Assembly (NCBI GenBank): GCA_016765235.1
Contig: JAESQH010000191.1
Span: 1 to 9,398, forward strand
Origin: Paracoccaceae bacterium
Lineage (GTDB): Bacteria > Pseudomonadota > Alphaproteobacteria > Rhodobacterales > Rhodobacteraceae
Reading direction: 5' to 3'
Length of the DNA: 9,398 nt
Of this stretch, positions 5,865-9,398 are shown in pieces. Made by a program: the position numbers and the translations under genes. The notes under the pieces were generated by a model, which was not told where the DNA came from, ran no database searches, and saw only the letters and a program-made list of their open reading frames with translations. The stretch's first letter is position 1, and each line of letters starts with the position of its first letter.

Positions 5865-5904
5865 ACCTGAAGGTCGTAGGTTCAAATCCTACCCCCGCAA
5901 CCAA
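5865..5904 (+). repeat. attR core (direct repeat copy 2), tRNA-fMet 3' remnant
   Basis: Forty bases are identical to 1-40. The homology to tRNA-fMet extends left to CTCATA (from 5859), after which the sequence (TTAAGCTAT) no longer matches the 5' anticodon strand, D arm or acceptor strand. This copy is therefore a 3' fragment and not a tRNA gene. It marks the right end of element 1 and at the same time the left att core of whatever follows. Confidence 0.85.
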
Positions 5905-5931
5905 TTAATATCAACATTATCAGTATCTTAC

Positions 5932-5954
5932 GCACCGCCTAAGGGCGGCGCTTT
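5932..5954 (+). terminator. Hairpin terminator after the second att copy
   Basis: CCGCC (5935-5939) pairs with GGCGG (5944-5948) around TAAG, with two further GC pairs beyond a mismatch, followed by TTTA. It sits 28-31 bp after the att core, matching the terminator at 71-91 in position and partly in sequence. The short T-run makes it weaker than the first. Confidence 0.55.
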
Positions 5955-5970
5955 AGCATGTCTAAATGAC

Positions 5971-5990
5971 TGGTGCTACGCTGGTGCTAC
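5971..5990 (+). repeat. TGGTGCTAC direct repeats, putative arm sites of a second integrase
   Basis: Two perfect 9-bp copies (5971-5979 and 5982-5990) have an 11-bp period, starting 66 bp after the att core. In element 1 the TGGAAGCA pair also has an 11-bp period and starts 69 bp after its core. The motif differs (TGGTGCTAC versus TGGAAGCAC), as expected if a different integrase recognises it. The function is inferred from this parallel. Confidence 0.5.
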
Positions 5991-6181
5991 TTAATTGCCA
6001 AATTCAAATCTGGCGGTGTTTCGTGGGGGAGTTAGTATTTTTGCCCAATAGCAGCCAATTACTTACTTTGCTGCTGGCGCATAGAAAATCCAATAAATCT
6101 ACTTAGCAACCGTTTCGATATCCAGCACGGCTAAGTTTATGGGCATTTTGGAGGCAGGATTAGCGCTCCGATTTGCGTGCA

Positions 6182-7966
6182 TCATGTGTCATTTTCAAAC
6201 TCTATGATTGCCTCAAGCAAATCAAAAACTGCGGCAAAGCCATCAAATGCGTTTGATGGTAGAGAAGGAACGACCGTATTGGCAAACTCGGTCTTCCCAC
6301 TTCCTATGTCTTTTAGATGGGTAACGTCATCGAGGTCGAATTTGTAGGCTTTTCCTCCAACGTTCGCGAAAGCCTGCTTGCTCTTAAGCGTTAATTGACT
6401 CCCACCGACTTCGGTTGCGAGATGTTCGTCTCGAAAGAGAAACTCAATCGGAAGGTTTTTGTGATCCCCGCATTCTGCCCTGAAGACCGGGATCGGTAGA
6501 AGGGCTGCATACGACTTTCCATGTATTCCCTTATTAACGCTCGCACCCCCAATGTTTTGAACGACGAAATTCTTGTTTAGTTTGTGTTCTTTGATTCCAG
6601 CTTCATCATAGTCGAAAAGTCCAATCACAGCGTGAGGATGATCGCTCGCTACTCCTTTCAAACACACTGCAAGGCTTTGCGCTCCGCCGTTACCAGATCC
6701 AGCATTAGCAACACCAGTTTCGCAACTGCGGATTCGAAAAGGAGGCGCGCCGCCGCGCAGCTTTTCCCATGCTGTAATCAGAATTGCCGCGTCAGTTCTT
6801 CCCTCTGTCAGGATAACCGGTGTTGCAATTGCCAGAAGTTCGTCTTTCAAATCAACCGCATTTGCTTCCGCCAAATTCGCTCGTGCTTCAATTGCGGCAA
6901 GGTTTTGAAGTGCTTCAGCAACGGCTGGGAGATAGAAACCTTCATTGACGGCAGTTTGCACGTCGAACTGTTCCAACTCGCGACCTTGTAATGCAACCGA
7001 CAAACCTTTGTTGTTTTTGCTAACGTAATAGCTTGCAAGTCTCTCGTCTTTTAATAAGTAGAAGGAGGGGCTATGTGTCGTCATAAATACCTGCACCTTG
7101 CTGCCTTTAGCGAGAGAAAGAAAGCGCTCTGCTTCAGCTTGCGCGGCAACGAAGTCCAAAGAATTCTCGGGCTCTTCAAAACCCCAAATGTGAAAATCGA
7201 ACTCGTCATGTTCGGATATATAATTCAGTAGTTCGGGTATGTGGCGGGCTTTGATGCCGTCTCCTCTTTGGCGCGTAAGGGACTTTGGCTTGTCATCGCC
7301 CGGCGCAATGGTTTCGAAGTCCAGAGTTTCGAATAAATAGCGCATTTGGGTTGGAACCCCGATTTTAGTTTTTCCCGACACTTCTGTAGGCAGCGTAGAA
7401 AACATAGTGCTGGTCAAGTTTTGTACTTCGGTAGAAAAGTTTTCCACTGCCGCCTCAAAATCTGGAGCATTAGCCAACGTTTCATAGATGTTCGTTAACA
7501 GCATTTCAAAGATTGATAAGTCTTTGATTGCTGGAATATGGATGAACCTTATTTTGTTCATAAGGCGAGTTAGAATATGGCGTTTGGAGTCCGGTATCGT
7601 GGATGATACCTCTTCAAGATATTCTTTTCCTCGTGAAACAGTCCATTGACGCTTCACATAAAAACTCGACCCTAGCGAGCGTTGGAAGGTTTTAGGGGTA
7701 TTGAACGTAATCTTTACGTAAAGAAATTTGCGTATATCGTCTGAATTATCAGATTCACGAAGACGTTGATCGCAAAAGTCTGTGACAAAATCGTATGCTT
7801 GCGTGTGATCGGGATTCCCCGAGAAAAATAAACTTAACGCCCTGATCAAATTGGATTTGCCAGAATCGTTCTTTCCAAATATCACATTCAAGTCGCCTAG
7901 GTTGCGCAACTTGAACTTGTAAAAGCTTCTGAAATAAGCAATTTCGATTTCTTTAATTAGCTGCAT
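6182..7966 (-). CDS. OLD-family ATP-dependent nuclease (AAA ATPase plus Toprim)
   Basis: This 594-aa protein has the overcoming-lysogenization-defect layout: an SMC/ABC-like ATPase followed by a Toprim nuclease. ATPase motifs are Walker A FGKNDSGKSN (30-39), a signature-like QRGDG (233-237), Walker B HIWGFEEPE (259-267) and the H-loop TTHSP (296-300). Toprim motifs are E388 (ILTEGRTD), D452 and D454 (LFDYDEAG), and a late E508 in LPIEFLF. All key residues are present. Family members cut DNA, and several defend against phage, for example P2 Old and Gabija GajA. No UvrD-like helicase (GajB) is adjacent, so a stand-alone type is more likely than Gabija. Start ATG 7966 has AAGGTA at suitable spacing. 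The upstream metallopeptidase gene is on the same strand 111 bp away, so co-transcription is possible. No terminator is obvious after the stop. Confidence 0.88.
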   Translation of the reverse strand: MQLIKEIEIAYFRSFYKFKLRNLGDLNVIFGKNDSGKSNLIRALSLFFSGNPDHTQAYDFVTDFCDQRLRESDNSDDIRKFLYVKITFNTPKTFQRSLGSSFYVKRQWTVSRGKEYLEEVSSTIPDSKRHILTRLMNKIRFIHIPAIKDLSIFEMLLTNIYETLANAPDFEAAVENFSTEVQNLTSTMFSTLPTEVSGKTKIGVPTQMRYLFETLDFETIAPGDDKPKSLTRQRGDGIKARHIPELLNYISEHDEFDFHIWGFEEPENSLDFVAAQAEAERFLSLAKGSKVQVFMTTHSPSFYLLKDERLASYYVSKNNKGLSVALQGRELEQFDVQTAVNEGFYLPAVAEALQNLAAIEARANLAEANAVDLKDELLAIATPVILTEGRTDAAILITAWEKLRGGAPPFRIRSCETGVANAGSGNGGAQSLAVCLKGVASDHPHAVIGLFDYDEAGIKEHKLNKNFVVQNIGGASVNKGIHGKSYAALLPIPVFRAECGDHKNLPIEFLFRDEHLATEVGGSQLTLKSKQAFANVGGKAYKFDLDDVTHLKDIGSGKTEFANTVVPSLPSNAFDGFAAVFDLLEAIIEFENDT

Positions 7967-8077
7967 AAAATACTACCTTATGTCCTTCCGACCATAACCC
8001 AATAGGACTTTTGTTGAAGAATAAACTCCTGAAATACGGTTGCGGATGCACTGCTTCAGAAAACCGAATAATTGTTC

Positions 8078-9109
8078 TTACCATGAGACGCCTCTACTAA
8101 TAAGTTCGGTTTTGGCTAACGTTGGAGAACTATATATATCGGGATTTCGAACTATATTTTTTAAGCCGTTATTAGTCATGTGAGGGTATATCTGTCTGTT
8201 CCACCTATCCATAAATGGTTGTGGGTTCCGAGCATTATTTCGTACATTTCGCGCCCGTTGCACTGATAACGGATGTGTGCCGCCTTGCGAAATAATATTG
8301 TCTGCTTCCGATTGCGAATTTTTATCCTCAAAATAGGACGCATAATCACTTAGCAATTTAGCGTTGCCAGATTGTAGGAGGAAATAGGTTGCAATTTCAT
8401 CAACCGTTTCTTCATTTGCATAATTTGGTAAACCCCAGAGGTTTAGTAGTGAATGCCCAAGTTCGTGAAACAGTGTTCCGTAAAACGCGCCATCGTTTCT
8501 AGATTTAACGAGTTCAAACAGCAGTTCAGAACAAAACGTAATGTTGCCACTTGATCCCTCTGAGTATGCGTTTGCAAATCCACAAGGCACGATTTTAATA
8601 TCAAATTTGGGTGCTATAAAACTAGCAGATATGAATTTGTCGATTGTTGTCACAACTTCCAGTATCTTTTCACGGGCGGCGCTGTCCATAATAGCTGGAG
8701 CCACGACCGAAAACTGATAGCGTTTGGTTTCAAGAAGGCTAAATGTGTTGTCGGCAATTAGGTAATAAGTGTCAGGGCGATTCACATTAATAGAGAATTT
8801 GATAATATCACGTTGACGGTTAGCACCTTTGCATTCGTTTTTCTGCTTTTTTCGGTATAGCTCAAAATTTCTAGCGTCACATACCCAAATAGAACCGTCG
8901 TTAAAGGGTTGATTGAGAACGCGAGCAGTAACATTAATGTCGCCGGAAGTTGTCACTTTAAATGGGAATGCTGCATATTTTCCTGCCGGTACAGATACGC
9001 TTTTTTGACTAAAAGGCTGGATTCTGAAAATTCTACTGACGTAAACGTCGGCATACGCTGGTTGAAAGTTTAGAAACAGAAAGACTAATGCACCTTTGAA
9101 GATTTTCAT
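8078..9109 (-). CDS. Secreted zinc metallopeptidase (HELGH, DUF4344-like)
   Basis: This 343-aa protein starts with a clear signal peptide: MKIFK, a hydrophobic core, then PAYA before D21. It should act in the periplasm or outside the cell. Residues about 38-137 look like a beta-sandwich resembling pre-peptidase or carbohydrate-binding-like domains (SGDINVTARVLN; PDTYYLIADN). The catalytic part has H215-E-L-G-H219 in LFHELGHSLLNLWGLP, and the third zinc ligand is probably among E233, E234 and E238 of NEETVDEIATYFLL. This fits the putative metallopeptidases of DUF4344. Cysteines at 77, 93, 176 and 193 could form two disulfides, in keeping with export. The ribosome site is poor. The ATG overlaps the stop of a 13-codon ORF (ATGA), suggesting translational coupling. 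The substrate is unknown. The OLD gene follows 111 bp downstream. By eye the gene is more AT-rich than the integrase and rep genes. Confidence 0.8.
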   Translation of the reverse strand: MKIFKGALVFLFLNFQPAYADVYVSRIFRIQPFSQKSVSVPAGKYAAFPFKVTTSGDINVTARVLNQPFNDGSIWVCDARNFELYRKKQKNECKGANRQRDIIKFSINVNRPDTYYLIADNTFSLLETKRYQFSVVAPAIMDSAAREKILEVVTTIDKFISASFIAPKFDIKIVPCGFANAYSEGSSGNITFCSELLFELVKSRNDGAFYGTLFHELGHSLLNLWGLPNYANEETVDEIATYFLLQSGNAKLLSDYASYFEDKNSQSEADNIISQGGTHPLSVQRARNVRNNARNPQPFMDRWNRQIYPHMTNNGLKNIVRNPDIYSSPTLAKTELISRGVSW

Positions 9110-9147
9110 TTCTTATGCGCCCGTAGGTTTTTAAAATATTCAAACAT
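9106..9147 (-). CDS. Possible 13-aa leader ORF coupled to the metallopeptidase
   Basis: MFEYFKNLRAHKK is preceded by GGAAG six bases before its ATG, a better ribosome site than the peptidase gene has. Its TGA overlaps the peptidase ATG in an ATGA junction. The frame stays open for nine more codons upstream, so it could instead be the remnant 3' end of a longer lost gene. Coupling is inferred from the overlap alone. Confidence 0.4.
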   Translation of the reverse strand: MFEYFKNLRAHKK

Positions 9148-9293
9148 CGTGGACTTCCATTTAAGTGTTGCAAATCAGTGTACTGCGTATTGAACAATAA
9201 TACCCATTCTCTGCTGGCATCAACGACCTTCTACTGATTTTGGAAATTATGTTGTTCTTACAGTTGGCGTCTAGAGAGAGACGGTGAAAGTTT

Positions 9294-9378
9294 ATCGTCA
9301 GTATCGTCAGTATCGTCAGTATCGTCAGTATCGTCAGTCGATGGCGTTTTGACTGACAACACTGACGATACTGACGAT
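9294..9378. repeat. Five tandem 9-bp repeats followed by three inverted copies
   Basis: ATCGTCAGT occurs five times head-to-tail without a mismatch (9294-9338). After a 13-bp spacer come three copies in the opposite orientation: ACTGACAAC (degenerate, 9352-9360), ACTGACGAT (9361-9369) and ACTGACGAT (9370-9378). Any two adjacent left copies can pair with the two perfect right copies as an 18-bp stem in several registers. Possible roles are an iteron-like binding site, a cruciform, an operator cluster or simple slippage expansion. Neither side has a terminator-like T-run. The stretch 9148-9293 shows nothing else that I can support. Confidence 0.85.
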
Positions 9379-9398
9379 AGATTTGCTCATTCTAGGAT

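Larger units (their letters stand above)
1..5904. mobile_element. Complete tRNA-fMet-integrated element (about 5.86 kb)
   Basis: A perfect 40-bp direct repeat of the tRNA-fMet 3' end flanks the segment (1-40 and 5865-5904). A tyrosine integrase lies next to the right repeat and reads away from it. Matching TGGAAGCA repeat clusters lie inside both ends. Between the ends are integrase, an unknown gene, an AlpA-like regulator and a Rep_trans/MOBT-like protein on the minus strand, with a winged-helix plus dGTPase cargo on the plus strand. This is the typical layout of a small integrative or mobilisable element. No capsid, terminase, coupling protein or type IV secretion gene is present. It would therefore need a helper to transfer, or simply moves by excision and integration. 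Confidence 0.85.
5905..9398. mobile_element. Probable second integrative element in tandem, left part only
   Basis: The first about 85 bp after the second att copy repeat the plan of element 1: AT-rich spacer, hairpin plus T's, then a pair of 9-bp direct repeats 11 bp apart at nearly the same distance. The sequences are only partly similar. This suggests a related island that entered the same tRNA earlier or later. The stretch carries an OLD nuclease and a metallopeptidase, both accessory in type. No second integrase or third att repeat is in view, so the right boundary is unknown, and a decayed remnant is equally possible. The 191 bp at 5991-6181 hold no gene or clear signal that I can see. 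Confidence 0.5.

Noticed and set aside
5831..5904. Second full tRNA gene.
   Set aside because: Only the 3' half from CTCATAA onward matches tRNA-fMet. The upstream bases cannot form the acceptor, D or 5' anticodon strands.
6182..7966. Gabija system.
   Set aside because: The ATPase-Toprim protein resembles GajA in layout, but no UvrD-like helicase (GajB) is adjacent on either side within the window.
9284..9352. A GTG-started 22-aa frame encoding a YRQ repeat across the 9-bp array, and a minus-strand frame SIVSIVSVVSQNAID ending in the same array.
   Set aside because: The 9-bp unit is a multiple of three, so any repeat array stays open. Neither frame is long enough or supported by context. 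The minus-strand frame could be the end of a gene beyond the window, but this cannot be decided here.
9294..9378. CRISPR array.
   Set aside because: The units are 9 bp and directly adjacent with no spacers, and some are inverted. No cas gene is present.

Overview
This window looks like accessory DNA from an alphaproteobacterium, perhaps Rhodobacterales-like. The organism call is an inference. It rests on the initiator-tRNA 3' end, a TTGACG-17 bp-CTATCT promoter of alphaproteobacterial style, and gene families common in that class. No housekeeping gene is visible apart from the tRNA-fMet 3' end at position 1. The window is best read as one complete small integrative element followed by the left part of a second one, both inserted at the same tRNA gene.

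Element 1 (1-5904) is bounded by a perfect 40-bp direct repeat of the tRNA-fMet 3' half (1-40 and 5865-5904). Just inside each end lie three TGGAAGCA-type direct repeats (110-137 and 5710-5738), which look like integrase arm sites. On the minus strand, reading away from the right end, come a tyrosine integrase (5679-4495), an unrecognised 247-aa protein (4460-3717), an AlpA-like excisionase/regulator (3615-3400) and a Rep_trans/MOBT-type replication-initiation or relaxase protein (3224-2076). A GC-rich hairpin with an 8-nt loop (3255-3278) sits about 30 bp upstream of the rep start. It has the architecture of a double-strand origin or oriT for this protein family. The plus-strand cargo at the left end is a two-gene unit: a 71-aa winged-helix-like protein (376-591) and an HD-domain dGTPase (611-1930). 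dGTPases of this family are known to act against phages by depleting dGTP, so the element may be a small mobilisable defence island.

Element 2 (5905 to beyond 9398, tentative) begins right after the second repeat. Its first about 85 bp have the same layout as the left end of element 1: AT-rich stretch, hairpin terminator, then paired direct repeats 11 bp apart. The repeat motif, however, is TGGTGCTAC instead of TGGAAGCA. This suggests a second, related element with an integrase of different arm specificity. No third att repeat and no second integrase are in the window. Its visible genes, both on the minus strand, are a secreted HELGH metallopeptidase (9109-8078) preceded by a 13-codon translationally coupled ORF, then a stand-alone OLD-family ATPase-Toprim nuclease (7966-6182). 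The far right holds five tandem 9-bp repeats followed by an inverted set.

Putting this together: integrase, AlpA and Rep/hairpin would serve integration, excision and replication or transfer of element 1. The dGTPase cassette and the OLD nuclease are plausible anti-phage cargo. The 247-aa protein, the winged-helix partner, the OLD-peptidase pairing and the 9-bp repeat array are the least explained parts.
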